Made by a program: the position numbers and the translations under genes
Shown: positions 54,868 to 63,052 of the stretch, piece after piece
How the letters are laid out: the number at the start of each line of letters is the position of its first letter
Position numbering within the stretch: position 1 is the first letter of the stretch
Notes under the pieces: model-generated
Seen by the model: only the letters and a program-made list of their open reading frames with translations
What the model was told of the DNA's origin: nothing
The model's database searches: none
Assembly: GCF_003337355.1 (NCBI RefSeq)
Contig: NZ_QPJW01000001.1
Location: forward strand, 62,001-126,000
DNA from: Fontibacillus phaseoli
GTDB lineage: Bacteria > Bacillota > Bacilli > Paenibacillales > Paenibacillaceae
Direction of reading: 5' to 3'
Length of the DNA stretch: 64,000 nt

Positions 54868-55574
54868 GTATCTCATTAAAACGTGCCCGGGCGATATTTG
54901 TGAAGGATTACAAAGAGTTTTCTCGCAATTATGCGGTCTCCATTATGTTGATTTTCCCAATTATCCTCGCATTTCTTTTTCGGGGGGCAGGTGCGTCTTT
55001 GCCTGGAGCCAGCGGTTTTCTTTTTAATACTTCGTTTGTATTATTAACATGTTTCGCACAAGCCTGCTTGATTGCGGAAGAAAAGGAGCGTAACACTTTA
55101 CGGTCATTAATGATGACTCCGGCTACGACCTTGGATGTTCTAATCGGTAAAAGTTCTTTAGTCTTTGTCATGTCTGCTGTTGTTCTGGCTATTGCTACGT
55201 TTATATTTGGATATGAGCCAGCTAGTATATGGGCGTTTGTGGCAACAATCATTCTTTCGATTATTCTCTATACAGCAGCCGGGACGATATGTGGTTTATT
55301 CTCCAAGACGTTGCTTGAAGCATCATTATCTATACTTCCTGTGGCGTTCGTATTCATGGGGGCACCTTGGGGAGCGCTACTAGTGAAGGATTATCCGGTC
55401 TTCAAAGTGCTGGATTACGTGCCAAGCAGTCAGCTTGTGCGTTTGCTAGGTATAAGCAATACAGGCTTTACGACGGGAGATTTATTAAAACCCCTCCTCA
55501 TTACATTGGTATGGACGGTTGTATTAACGATTGTGTCTGTTGTTTTGTATCAACGACGGTTAAAGGATGAGTAG
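54864..55574 (+). CDS. ABC-2 type transporter permease
   Basis: 236-residue membrane protein with six predicted helices in the ABC-2 pattern, beginning KRARAIFVKDYKEFSRNYAVSIMLIFPIILAFLF and including the conserved EEKERNTLRSLMMTP loop. ATGA overlap with the ATPase gene means coupled translation. With the ATPase it should form a homodimeric exporter; cargo unknown. Confidence 0.9.
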   Translation: MSISLKRARAIFVKDYKEFSRNYAVSIMLIFPIILAFLFRGAGASLPGASGFLFNTSFVLLTCFAQACLIAEEKERNTLRSLMMTPATTLDVLIGKSSLVFVMSAVVLAIATFIFGYEPASIWAFVATIILSIILYTAAGTICGLFSKTLLEASLSILPVAFVFMGAPWGALLVKDYPVFKVLDYVPSSQLVRLLGISNTGFTTGDLLKPLLITLVWTVVLTIVSVVLYQRRLKDE

Positions 55575-55609
55575 ATGGTGTGTTTCTACCGAGGAGGGAT
55601 CAAATTCCG

Positions 55610-57886
55610 ATGAATTTAGCCGTTAAGTTGATACGAGAATTCAAAGACCACGATAACCGGCAAAAGCTGAAAGGCTATCGGGACAAAGTGGAGCTCATCA
55701 GGAAACGAAACCTGGAAGCTTGGGACGATCAGCGGCTGCAATCGGAATCTCTCCGGCTGAAAAAGGCAGCAAAATCGGGTACGCCTTTGGATGAACTGCT
55801 TGTCGATGCTTATGCGTTAGTCTGCGAGGCAGCGAAGAGAAAGCTCGGATTACAGCCTTACGATGTTCAGATCATGGCTGCCATCGCTCTGCACGAGAGG
55901 TTTTTGATCGAGCAGCATACCGGTGAAGGAAAAACACTCTCCGCTGTTATGCCTGCTTATCTAAATGCGCTAACCGGCGAAGGCGTTCATGTGCTGACTT
56001 TTAACGATTATTTGGCAAAGCGAGATGCGGAGTGGATGGGCCCGATCTATCGTTTCCTCGGGTTAACGGTAAGCTCGGTTCAGGCTGGCATGAGCTTGTC
56101 CGAGAAACGGGAAGCGTACGCCGCGGATATCACCTATGTTACGGCCAAAGAGGCGGGATTCGATTATTTGCGCGATACAATAGCGCTACACGAAGCCGAT
56201 ACCGTGCATCGTCCTTTCCACTACGTCATCGTCGACGAAGCGGATTCGCTGCTTCTCGACGAAGCGCGGGTACCGCTAGTTATCGCCGGCGAGCCGGGCT
56301 CTTCCAAGAGCGACGGTACTCGTTTCGCAGAAGTGGCTCGGCAGCTACAGCAAGTAGAGCATTACGACTTCGACGATTTTCAGCGGAACGTTTACTTGAA
56401 TGAAGCAGGCGCCGAGAAAGCGGAGTCGATGCTGGGATGCGGTAATTTGTACGATAGCCATAATAGTCATTTGTTAACATCATTGAATTGTGCGCTGCAT
56501 GTGGAATCGTTATTAAAAAAAGACGTCGATTACATCGTCCGGGACGGTAAAATCGAGCTGATCGAAGAATATACCGGCCGCGTGGCCGAGAACAGATATT
56601 TGCCGGACGGGCTGCAAGCCGCGCTAGCGGCCAAAGAAGGGCTGCAGTGGACAGCCGGCGGGAAAATTCTTGGGACAATCACCATTCAACACTTCATTAG
56701 CCTGTACCCAAGTATTTGCGGAATGACGGCTACCGCGCAGGCTTCCGCAATGGATTTCGAAGATACTTATAGGTTGCAGGTCGTGCAAATCCCGCCGAAC
56801 CGGGCAAATATACGGATCGACCATCCACACCGGATCTACACCCATAAAGAAGCCAAATTCAAGGCGCTTATCCAAGAAATCTTGTCTGTCCATAGGGCGG
56901 GACGTCCCATTCTGATTGGCACGTCAAGCGTCGAAGAGTCTGACAAGCTGGCGGAGGCGCTGGCGGTTGCTGGCGTACTTTGCCATGTTCTGAATGCGAA
57001 GAATGACGCAGAAGAAGCTGAAATCGTGGCCAAAGCGGGAGAAGTCGGTGCCGTGACGGTGTCTACGAATATGGCGGGGCGCGGCGTCGACATTCGGCTT
57101 GGCGGCGGCAACCCCATGCAAGCTGAAGTTGTCGCCAAGCTAGGCGGGTTGTACGTAATTGGTACACATGTTAACGAAAGTGTGCGGATCGACGACCAAT
57201 TGCGCGGGCGTTCCGGCCGCCAAGGCGACCCTGGAGCTTCCGTATTCTTCGTAAGTTTGGAGGATGAGTTGCTGCTACAGTTCGGTATGCATAAAACGGT
57301 TCGCGCTCCCAGACAGGATGAGGCGCTCGAAGAGCCGGGACTCCGCAGCAAAATCACGCGTATTCAACGCATTGTTATGGGGCAAAACTTCGATATCCAC
57401 CAGGAACTGAACTGTTATTCGGATATGGTGGAGGATCAGAGGCGTATTCTATACTGGGAGCGGCTCGGAATTTTGAAAGGCGAGAAGCCGCTGAGCCCTT
57501 CGGAGCAGCGGGTACGGCTTTTTTATATCGATAAGCTCTGGTCTAACCATCTGGCATACGTTTCTTACCTTCGCGAAGGCATCCACTTGGAGAGCCTTGC
57601 CAGCCGCAATCCGATCGACGAATTTCATGCGCAAATTACTGAAGCATACGAGCAGATTATGGACAACGTAAATAGAGAGTCGGCGGATATGCTTGCAAAG
57701 CTCGGAGGTTCGAATGATCCGGCGAAGTGGGAGAAGTTCGGTCTGAAGAGCCCTACTTCCACTCGGACGTATATTATCAATGATCAATACATCCAGAATA
57801 AGCGCAATTCATGGACCTGGGCGACCGTAATGGCTTATTACCTTCGCAAGTTTATGAGGCCGATATTCGGGTGGGAAAAATTTTGA
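55610..57886 (+). CDS. secA2: SecA-type preprotein translocase ATPase, probable accessory SecA
   Basis: 758 residues, shorter than housekeeping SecA and lacking the C-terminal Cys-rich zinc/SecB-binding tail. Walker A GEGKT is at residues 105-109, the DEAD box at 209-212, GMTATA is the SAT-like motif, and NMAGRGVDIRLGGG plus DDQLRGRSGRQGDPG form the second motor domain. The preprotein cross-linking and helical scaffold regions are present. ATG 55610 with GAGGAGGG upstream; the stop of the ABC permease is only 35 bases before, so it is likely in the same operon. No secY2 is nearby. Whether it is the sole or a second SecA cannot be seen from the window. Confidence 0.85.
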   Translation: MNLAVKLIREFKDHDNRQKLKGYRDKVELIRKRNLEAWDDQRLQSESLRLKKAAKSGTPLDELLVDAYALVCEAAKRKLGLQPYDVQIMAAIALHERFLIEQHTGEGKTLSAVMPAYLNALTGEGVHVLTFNDYLAKRDAEWMGPIYRFLGLTVSSVQAGMSLSEKREAYAADITYVTAKEAGFDYLRDTIALHEADTVHRPFHYVIVDEADSLLLDEARVPLVIAGEPGSSKSDGTRFAEVARQLQQVEHYDFDDFQRNVYLNEAGAEKAESMLGCGNLYDSHNSHLLTSLNCALHVESLLKKDVDYIVRDGKIELIEEYTGRVAENRYLPDGLQAALAAKEGLQWTAGGKILGTITIQHFISLYPSICGMTATAQASAMDFEDTYRLQVVQIPPNRANIRIDHPHRIYTHKEAKFKALIQEILSVHRAGRPILIGTSSVEESDKLAEALAVAGVLCHVLNAKNDAEEAEIVAKAGEVGAVTVSTNMAGRGVDIRLGGGNPMQAEVVAKLGGLYVIGTHVNESVRIDDQLRGRSGRQGDPGASVFFVSLEDELLLQFGMHKTVRAPRQDEALEEPGLRSKITRIQRIVMGQNFDIHQELNCYSDMVEDQRRILYWERLGILKGEKPLSPSEQRVRLFYIDKLWSNHLAYVSYLREGIHLESLASRNPIDEFHAQITEAYEQIMDNVNRESADMLAKLGGSNDPAKWEKFGLKSPTSTRTYIINDQYIQNKRNSWTWATVMAYYLRKFMRPIFGWEKF

Positions 57887-57975
57887 TCGGGACGAATATG
57901 AGCAAACGCACGATTCATCCGTTTCCCCTAGAATCTGCTTATATATTTTGTCCGCTTGGATTTCTCAATTTTGTA

Positions 57976-58010
57976 AAAAGATCGCAGAGATAGTATCTGC
58001 GATCTTTTCT
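57976..58010. terminator. Bidirectional terminator
   Basis: AAAAGATCGCAGA (57976-57988) pairs perfectly with TCTGCGATCTTTT (57996-58008), between convergent secA2 and SDR genes. Confidence 0.9.
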
Positions 58011-58050
58011 ATTTCCGCGTAACCAAAGGACAGGTTCATCCCGCCGAAGG

Positions 58051-58908
58051 TTATAAATTCCGTTGCAAAAAATCGTGTTCATAAATCGTTTGTAGCCTTT
58101 CCAAAACGCTCCGCGCCTGGTCTGAAAATTTTAATTCCGCAACCTGGCCTTTCACCAAAAACACGCCGGTTTTATTCCGGTGTTCCCCGAGAGCCCCTTC
58201 ATACAGCTTGTTGGCGCCGTGAGTTGGCGGCGGGAAAAATAACTTCATTAATACTCCAACCAAGAGAGGCAATCCGGATGTTTTCCCTTTTTTTAGCGTA
58301 TTATTGCCGCCTGGGTCGACGCTGCGGATCATGATGTCGTCTTCGGCAAGCTTCGGCGCGATGGCTTGAGTCCACAGTGAAAGAGCTAGCTTAGAGGTGG
58401 CGTAAGGACCGATCAGCTTGCGGAAGGTTTTGGGACGTTCCAGGATATCGATCGTAAACTCATTCGTAAATTTTAGCGCGGAGGATGAGGTATTGATCAC
58501 CGTTTTAAAGCTGCTGATTTTCAGGAGCTCCTTCAACTCCATCAGTAAAATATACGGAACGACCGTCAACAGCTCATAATGCCTCTCGCGTCCTTGTTTC
58601 GAATAGCTTAGCTCGGGAAAGGACCCGCCGGCGTTATTGAACAAAATATCGATTCGCGGCTCTTTACTTTTGATCTCTTCCAAAGTACGTCTCAAGCTGA
58701 CATAATCGGCAAGATCGCCTGTTTTATAAATTCGAAGCAATCCACTTTTGACCGCATTCTGGATGCTCATATCCTCCTTTGGAAAGTCGGAGCGGTTCAA
58801 AGCAACCACTTGCCAGTCCTCCGACAGCAATTTCCGGGTTAATTCCAACCCGATCCCGGCGCTTGCGCCTGTTATTAATGCGATATGCTCACGCGGGTTC
58901 TTGTTCAT
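58051..58908 (-). CDS. Short-chain dehydrogenase/reductase
   Basis: 285 residues. TGASAGIG at 13-20 binds the dinucleotide, NNAGG is the structural motif, and a Ser followed by YATSK gives the catalytic Tyr and Lys. It is closest in layout to retinol-dehydrogenase-like SDRs. ATG 58908 with AGGAGGAG upstream. Divergent from a MerR regulator whose palindromic operator lies between them. A decayed copy of this gene and of the regulator is at 50440-51018. Confidence 0.9.
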   Translation of the reverse strand: MNKNPREHIALITGASAGIGLELTRKLLSEDWQVVALNRSDFPKEDMSIQNAVKSGLLRIYKTGDLADYVSLRRTLEEIKSKEPRIDILFNNAGGSFPELSYSKQGRERHYELLTVVPYILLMELKELLKISSFKTVINTSSSALKFTNEFTIDILERPKTFRKLIGPYATSKLALSLWTQAIAPKLAEDDIMIRSVDPGGNNTLKKGKTSGLPLLVGVLMKLFFPPPTHGANKLYEGALGEHRNKTGVFLVKGQVAELKFSDQARSVLERLQTIYEHDFLQRNL

Positions 58909-59021
58909 TGTGCATCTCCTCCTGATATCGAAATATTTGCCTTGATAGCGCAAATACTACAACTTGAAGTCGACTCCAAGTCAAGGCGTAAAAATCAAAG
59001 TTTTTCCTAAAAACAAGCAAC

Positions 59022-59052
59022 TTGACTTGGAGCCAGCTCCAAGATGTATAAT
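59022..59052 (+). promoter_or_regulatory. MerR-type promoter and operator
   Basis: TTGACT (59022-59027), a 19-bp spacer and TATAAT (59047-59052). The overlong spacer contains CTTGGAGCCAGCTCCAAG (59026-59043), the perfect palindrome expected for a MerR protein that untwists the promoter. Confidence 0.88.
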
Positions 59053-59083
59053 GCATAAAAAAACAATCTATGGAGGGAACAGG

Positions 59084-59572
59084 ATGAAGGAAGAGCAGAC
59101 CTTTTCGATAAAACAAACTGCCGAGCAAACCGGAATTACTGAGGATACAATCCGTTATTACGAAAAGATCGCGCTGCTGCCTCGTGCAAGGCGTAAGGAC
59201 AACGGACATCGCATCTATCGACAGGAGGACATCGATACGATCCGGCTGATCGCCTGCCTGAAAAAAACGGGGATGCCGCTAGAGGAAATGAGGCCTTTTT
59301 TGGGGGTCTCCATCGATACCGATCCCGCAGAATATCCCGAACTGGTGGAACTCTTAAGGAGCCACCGGAAAAATATTGTCAGCCAAATCGCCTCGCTGCA
59401 ACAGGTTGTCGATTTTATCGACATGAAGTTGGAGGAAGGGAGATTCCGACAGGACTGCCCGGGTGAAGGGCAGGACGGCTTATTGGAGAACAGGATGGGG
59501 GAGCCGAAATCCAAGTCTGTTTCACCCGTTGAGAGGAGTTATTTTTCCATGTTGGCCAGAGGGGACAAGTGA
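59084..59572 (+). CDS. MerR-family transcriptional regulator
   Basis: 162 residues. The N-terminal winged helix (SIKQTAEQTGITEDTIRYYEKIALLPRARRKDNGHRIY, cited in part: TEDTIRYYEKIALLPRARR) is followed by a long dimerisation helix and a variable C-terminal tail without a conserved metal-binding cysteine set. ATG 59084 with TATGGAGGGA upstream. It is autoregulated through the 19-bp-spacer promoter and probably activates or represses the divergent SDR gene. Confidence 0.92.
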   Translation: MKEEQTFSIKQTAEQTGITEDTIRYYEKIALLPRARRKDNGHRIYRQEDIDTIRLIACLKKTGMPLEEMRPFLGVSIDTDPAEYPELVELLRSHRKNIVSQIASLQQVVDFIDMKLEEGRFRQDCPGEGQDGLLENRMGEPKSKSVSPVERSYFSMLARGDK

Positions 59573-59751
59573 CACCGTTCGTGACTACAACCTTAAGAAA
59601 AAGTAACAAGAATGACTCTGATTCATATAATTGATTTCCTTGCATATTTCTGAGGAAGATCTTCAAACGTTAAAAAACGTACTGAGTGTCTCATTGAGAG
59701 ATGATAATTTTACTTGGATCTTCAACAAACGAGTGCATTACTTGAAAAATA

Positions 59752-59787
59752 AAAAAAGAACTTCCGTAAAATGGGGAGTTCTTTTTT
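59752..59787. terminator. Terminator-like hairpin
   Basis: AAAAAAAGAACTTCC pairs with GGAGTTCTTTTTT around a short loop, about 180 bp after the MerR gene. The stretch 59573-59750 holds no convincing gene. Confidence 0.7.
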
Positions 59788-59831
59788 CTGCAGAAAATCA
59801 ATTGAAAAGTTTTGACAAAATGAAGACTCAA

Positions 59832-60092
59832 TCATTGAAAATGATCTTGCCATTCATTTAAGCTTTCTTCCATTCGATAGGCAGTGAAGCCTTCGGTTTG
59901 CAATTTTTGGGTAGCCAAAGCCGAGTAGACACATAAAGGACCTCTGCCGTAAGCAATAATTTCCGTATTTTGCGGTAACTCACGAATAAATGTCTCAAGT
60001 TCCTCAATAGGGACCGAAATTGCGCCAGCTATATGGCCAGTCTCATATTCTTCTTTTGGTCGTAAGTCTAACAGAATTATGGACCTTTGCAT
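59832..60092 (-). CDS. Rhodanese-like domain protein, short
   Basis: 86 residues, most of a rhodanese domain: ILLDLRPKEEYETGHIAGAISVPIEEL and the active-site loop YGRGPLCVYSALAT with catalytic Cys. The sequence resembles the rhodanese half of ArsR-rhodanese fusion proteins. The usual N-terminal helix is missing and the ATG at 60092 has no ribosome site, while a better start (GAGGT before ATG at about 60113) is in another frame. It may therefore be a frameshifted remnant. Confidence 0.6.
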   Translation of the reverse strand: MQRSIILLDLRPKEEYETGHIAGAISVPIEELETFIRELPQNTEIIAYGRGPLCVYSALATQKLQTEGFTAYRMEESLNEWQDHFQ

Positions 60093-60180
60093 AATTTAGC
60101 ATGTCTTCCATAATAACTCACTACCTCGATTCTTTCAGTTAATTAGTATGAATTATCTGAAGGACTTACCCATTGGATAA

Positions 60181-60519
60181 TCAGTTTAATACTGCTGTCA
60201 TGTGTGCCTTTGTAACCGCCCAGTGCGATGCAGACCAATATTTAGATTGGTCTTTCACAAAAATAATTTGGGGTGATTCATGCTTCAAGCCTAAATCTTC
60301 TGCAATTTGATTTGATATGGAACGGAATTCGATAACTTTAACAAGTGTATAATCTATTTGTTCATTCGCAGTGTCCTTCAAATATTGTTCATATTCATGA
60401 AGCGCATTGGAGCTAACCGGACAGGTCGTACTATGTTTGAGAATAACTTGTCCCCGCGTCGATGATTTCTTAACGATCTCGTTCCATTCTTCAAGAGTAG
60501 TGATTTCTTTCCAATTCAT
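60181..60519 (-). CDS. ytxJ: Bacillithiol-system redox protein YtxJ
   Basis: 112-residue monothiol protein with the thioredoxin-like fold of the YtxJ family. The active Cys33 lies in KHSTTCPVSSNA, and the C-terminal half has ESPQIIFVKDQSKYWSASHWAVT. It is thought to act as a bacilliredoxin that resolves mixed disulfides with bacillithiol. ATG at 60519 with AAAGGAG upstream. It lies next to the rhodanese gene on the same strand, so a sulfur/thiol-redox pair is plausible. Confidence 0.9.
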   Translation of the reverse strand: MNWKEITTLEEWNEIVKKSSTRGQVILKHSTTCPVSSNALHEYEQYLKDTANEQIDYTLVKVIEFRSISNQIAEDLGLKHESPQIIFVKDQSKYWSASHWAVTKAHMTAVLN

Positions 60520-60655
60520 CCAAGTATGCTCCTTTCAATTATTAGGTGTCAATCAATTGAATAATTGAATTTTAACATGTTTCGTTCATTTATTAAATGT
60601 AAAATTGAAATTGCATAAAAGAAGTAAATATCGTTCTCAAATACTAAAGGATTAA

Positions 60656-60901
60656 TTGATTGATAAATTGATTAGAGGTGTACACTACATACAGAGAGCC
60701 GTTCCTAACAGGAATTACCGGGGTTTTGTTTCTAAGGAATTGTTGGTTCGTGACGAAGATGTTCAAGTGCTTCACGGATTCTGCAGTGCTGCAGATGCCA
60801 AGGCTTATTTGGAAAGTAAACTATTTAACAAGGATGTCGTAGCTGGGCTTAAACTTCTTCTTCAAGCTGAACCGGAAATTCGAATTTACAGTGCTTATTA
60901 A
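60656..60901 (+). CDS. Small hypothetical protein
   Basis: 81 residues from a TTG with AAAGG five bases upstream. Compact mixed alpha/beta look (RGFVSKELLVRDEDVQVLHGFCSAADAKAYLESKLF) ending in IRIYSAY; it could be a ferredoxin-like fold related to antibiotic-monooxygenase domains, but no family is certain. Confidence 0.5.
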   Translation: MIDKLIRGVHYIQRAVPNRNYRGFVSKELLVRDEDVQVLHGFCSAADAKAYLESKLFNKDVVAGLKLLLQAEPEIRIYSAY

Positions 60902-61045
60902 TTAAATCATCTAGCCCCTTTAGAAAAGCAAATAATTAAATCAAAAATACTAAGAGAGGAACCGGGAGCGCAAAATGTGTACTTCCGGTTCCTTTTGTTA
61001 TATATGAATCATGATTCCGCATCCGAATTGTAGGAGGAAAGATGC

Positions 61046-61449
61046 ATGAAAATGATGAATGCTATACAAATCCCGGGTAAAGGAGAAAAAATGAGGTTAG
61101 TTGATATTCCCGTGCCTCAACCGGGAGAAGGACAAGTGCACCTTCGTGTAGAAGCTTGCGGCGTATGTAACGGGGACTCGATAGCTATTAGTGGATTCGC
61201 TCCTGAGTATCCGCGGATTCCGGGTCATGAAGTTATCGGTATTGTAAAGGAGCTTGGAGCCGGTTCAATTCAATGGAAGGTTGGACAACGAGTAGGCATT
61301 GGAGGGCATGGAGGTAATAACCATGTGACGGGCCTAACCATGGACGGAGGATATGCTGAATACATGGTTGCCTTTGAAGATCGAAGATGCTGCGCCGCTA
61401 ATGTGTGCCGGAGAGACCACCTTTAGCGTTATTCGAAATAGTAAGGCGC
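61046..61449 (+). pseudogene. Truncated zinc-dependent alcohol dehydrogenase
   Basis: ATG with AGGAGG upstream opens the GroES-like half of a medium-chain alcohol dehydrogenase (RVEACGVCNGDSIAISGFAPEYPRIPGHEVIG, cited in part: GVCNGDS and PGHEVIG). After YMVAFED a deletion between two GAAGAT repeats (near 61376 and 61383) shifts the frame; the downstream part EDAAPLMCAGETTFSVIRNS is then read in another frame and breaks off at about 61450. The NAD-binding domain is missing. Confidence 0.82.
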
Positions 61450-61736
61450 GGCCGGGCGGGGCGTTCGGAACGGATGAGCCGATCCGGCGCGAAGAGGCAG
61501 CGATCTTCATCTGGCGCCTGGTCAAATTCGCCATGGATGCCGCGCCCGCCCAAGCAGACTTGAAGAGGCCGGTCGCTCCATGGGCTTCGGAAGGCGTTCA
61601 GTACGTGGTCAGCCGGGAACTCTACGGTCCCGAAGTCGAAGCGAGCGGCGGAAAAGTCGATTATAAACCGCGGGACCCTCTTCTTAGGCAAGAAGCGGCG
61701 GCGTTGATCGATATGATGCAGCAGAAGCTTCTCTAA
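61450..61736 (+). pseudogene. S-layer homology (SLH) domain fragment
   Basis: In the frame that ends at 61736, GTDEPIRREEAAIFIWRLVK and the later PRDPLLRQEAAALIDMMQQ are two SLH-type blocks that bind cell-wall polymers. They are the C-terminal end of a surface protein, now fused to the broken dehydrogenase without a start of their own. Confidence 0.75.
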
Positions 61737-61748
61737 TCGTTCACAACG

Positions 61749-61786
61749 ACAAGCAAGCGATCCATCCGGGTCGCTTGCTTGTTCCG
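61749..61786 (+). terminator. Terminator of the former SLH gene
   Basis: Perfect 12-bp stem ACAAGCAAGCGA / TCGCTTGCTTGT, then TCCGTTTT. Confidence 0.85.
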
Positions 61787-61973
61787 TTTTCGTTCAATGA
61801 CAGCATCTTCGTCACTACTGCAGCCAAAGAAATTTATTTATCCGCAACAATCGTTCCGCGGAGCGGGTTATCTTGCATTGCAGAAGAGTGATTGGCATGA
61901 TTGTCGAGAAATCACTTGCGTTGGATAATAAACTCAAGCATGCATTTTGTTAAATAGTTCACTCTCAGCCTAT

Positions 61974-62171
61974 ACTCAGCAAATTGCTGCAAAAATACAT
62001 TATTTTTAGCTGGAAAATGGGGAAATGAAGTAAATTGCTGCAAAAGTGCACTATTTTTTGTTGGCATATATAGAAAAGAGGCACTACTGAGCGAAAAAGA
62101 TGCACATTTGCAGGATTTTTGCTGGGGTACGATGAATCGCCTCAAATTGCTGTATTATTGCATTATTTCTC
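61974..62171. repeat. Cluster of AAATTGCTGCAAAA intergenic repeats
   Basis: Direct copies near 61979 (AAATTGCTGCAAAAATACAT), 62033 (AAATTGCTGCAAAAGTGCAC) and 62145 (AAATTGCTGTATTATTGCAT), and an inverted copy near 62095-62118 (AAAAAGATGCACATTTGCAG). 61787-61973 shows no gene. Confidence 0.65.
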
Positions 62172-62209
62172 AAGAGTGGGCTTCAGTAGTGAAGATCTCA
62201 AATAGCTTC

Positions 62210-62396
62210 AATAAGTGCTCAATAAGTACTCAATAAGTACTCAATAAGTACTCAATAAGTACTCAATAAGTACTCAATAAGTACTCAATAAGTACTCAAT
62301 AAGTACTCAATAAGTACTCAATAAGTACTCAATAAGTACTCAATAAGTACTCAATAAGAACTCAATAAGTACTCAATAAGTGCTCAATAAGTACTT
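62210..62396. repeat. 17-copy 11-bp tandem repeat
   Basis: 17 consecutive 11-bp units AATAAGTACTC, nearly perfect (single-base variants in the first, a middle and two late units). No spacers, no coding potential. From 62397 to 62525 no gene is seen. Confidence 0.92.
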
Positions 62397-62525
62397 AGAA
62401 AGTCTTCAATAGGAGCTGCAGTAGCGTATTCATCGAGCAACGGGGAGGAGCACTGCGCCCGAGATATCTCAGTTTAGGCACTTTCCTTACCCATATGAAT
62501 TCAAGCCGCCGAAATCGCTTGTCTG

Positions 62526-63008
62526 TTAACATTCGCTAATACGAAGCCTAGAGGTATGAATTTCTTTAGTTGTGTCTCCGATTTCCGCATAACCGATATC
62601 AAGAATTGCAGCAATTCGTTCATGATCCCGGATTCCTAATCTTTGGCGCAATGAGGAATCGTGTATCCAATCATCCATACAAATTAACATGCCGATGTTT
62701 TGTTCCAAACCAAGCAATCTCATGTTTTGAATCAAGCAGAATACGGCGGCTAAATCCTCCTCTTGCTTGTGCATATCGTCTACTGCATCCGCAATGACGA
62801 CAAGATGAGCCGGTGCCTCGCGGTGGAGCGGCATCGCTTCTCTCCCTTTTTCACCTTCCACGAACAGAAACCGCCAAGGCTCCCTCAAGCCATCATTCGG
62901 TGCCCATACGGCTGTTTCCAACAGTTTCAGAATTAATTCGGGTTCAACTTCTTTCTGTTCAAAACGACCCGGCCGGCAACTTTTCCCCAATAAACTCGTT
63001 ATAGACAA
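62526..63008 (-). CDS. Nitroreductase-family protein
   Basis: 160-residue FMN-dependent oxidoreductase, short for the family. VEPELILKLLETAVWAPNDGLREPWRFLFVEG is the N-terminal flavin-binding block, and QNMRLLGLEQNIGMLICMDD the dimer-interface helix; the extreme C-terminal arginine motif is weak. TTG at 63008 has GGAGGAG upstream. It follows another nitroreductase gene by 44 bases, so both are probably in one transcript. Confidence 0.8.
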   Translation of the reverse strand: MSITSLLGKSCRPGRFEQKEVEPELILKLLETAVWAPNDGLREPWRFLFVEGEKGREAMPLHREAPAHLVVIADAVDDMHKQEEDLAAVFCLIQNMRLLGLEQNIGMLICMDDWIHDSSLRQRLGIRDHERIAAILDIGYAEIGDTTKEIHTSRLRISEC

Positions 63009-63052
63009 GGCATTCTTCTCCTCCTTTCAAAGTCCCAATGAAACCAAAGAAA

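Noticed and set aside
59631..59861. 76-codon frame after the MerR gene
   Set aside because: Contains a terminator hairpin and no family resemblance.
61912..62145. - strand frame in the gap after the SLH fragment
   Set aside because: Made up of the AAATTGCTGCAAAA repeat copies; no ribosome site.
62210..62396. Tandem array as a CRISPR
   Set aside because: Units are 11 bp with no spacers and there are no cas genes in the window.
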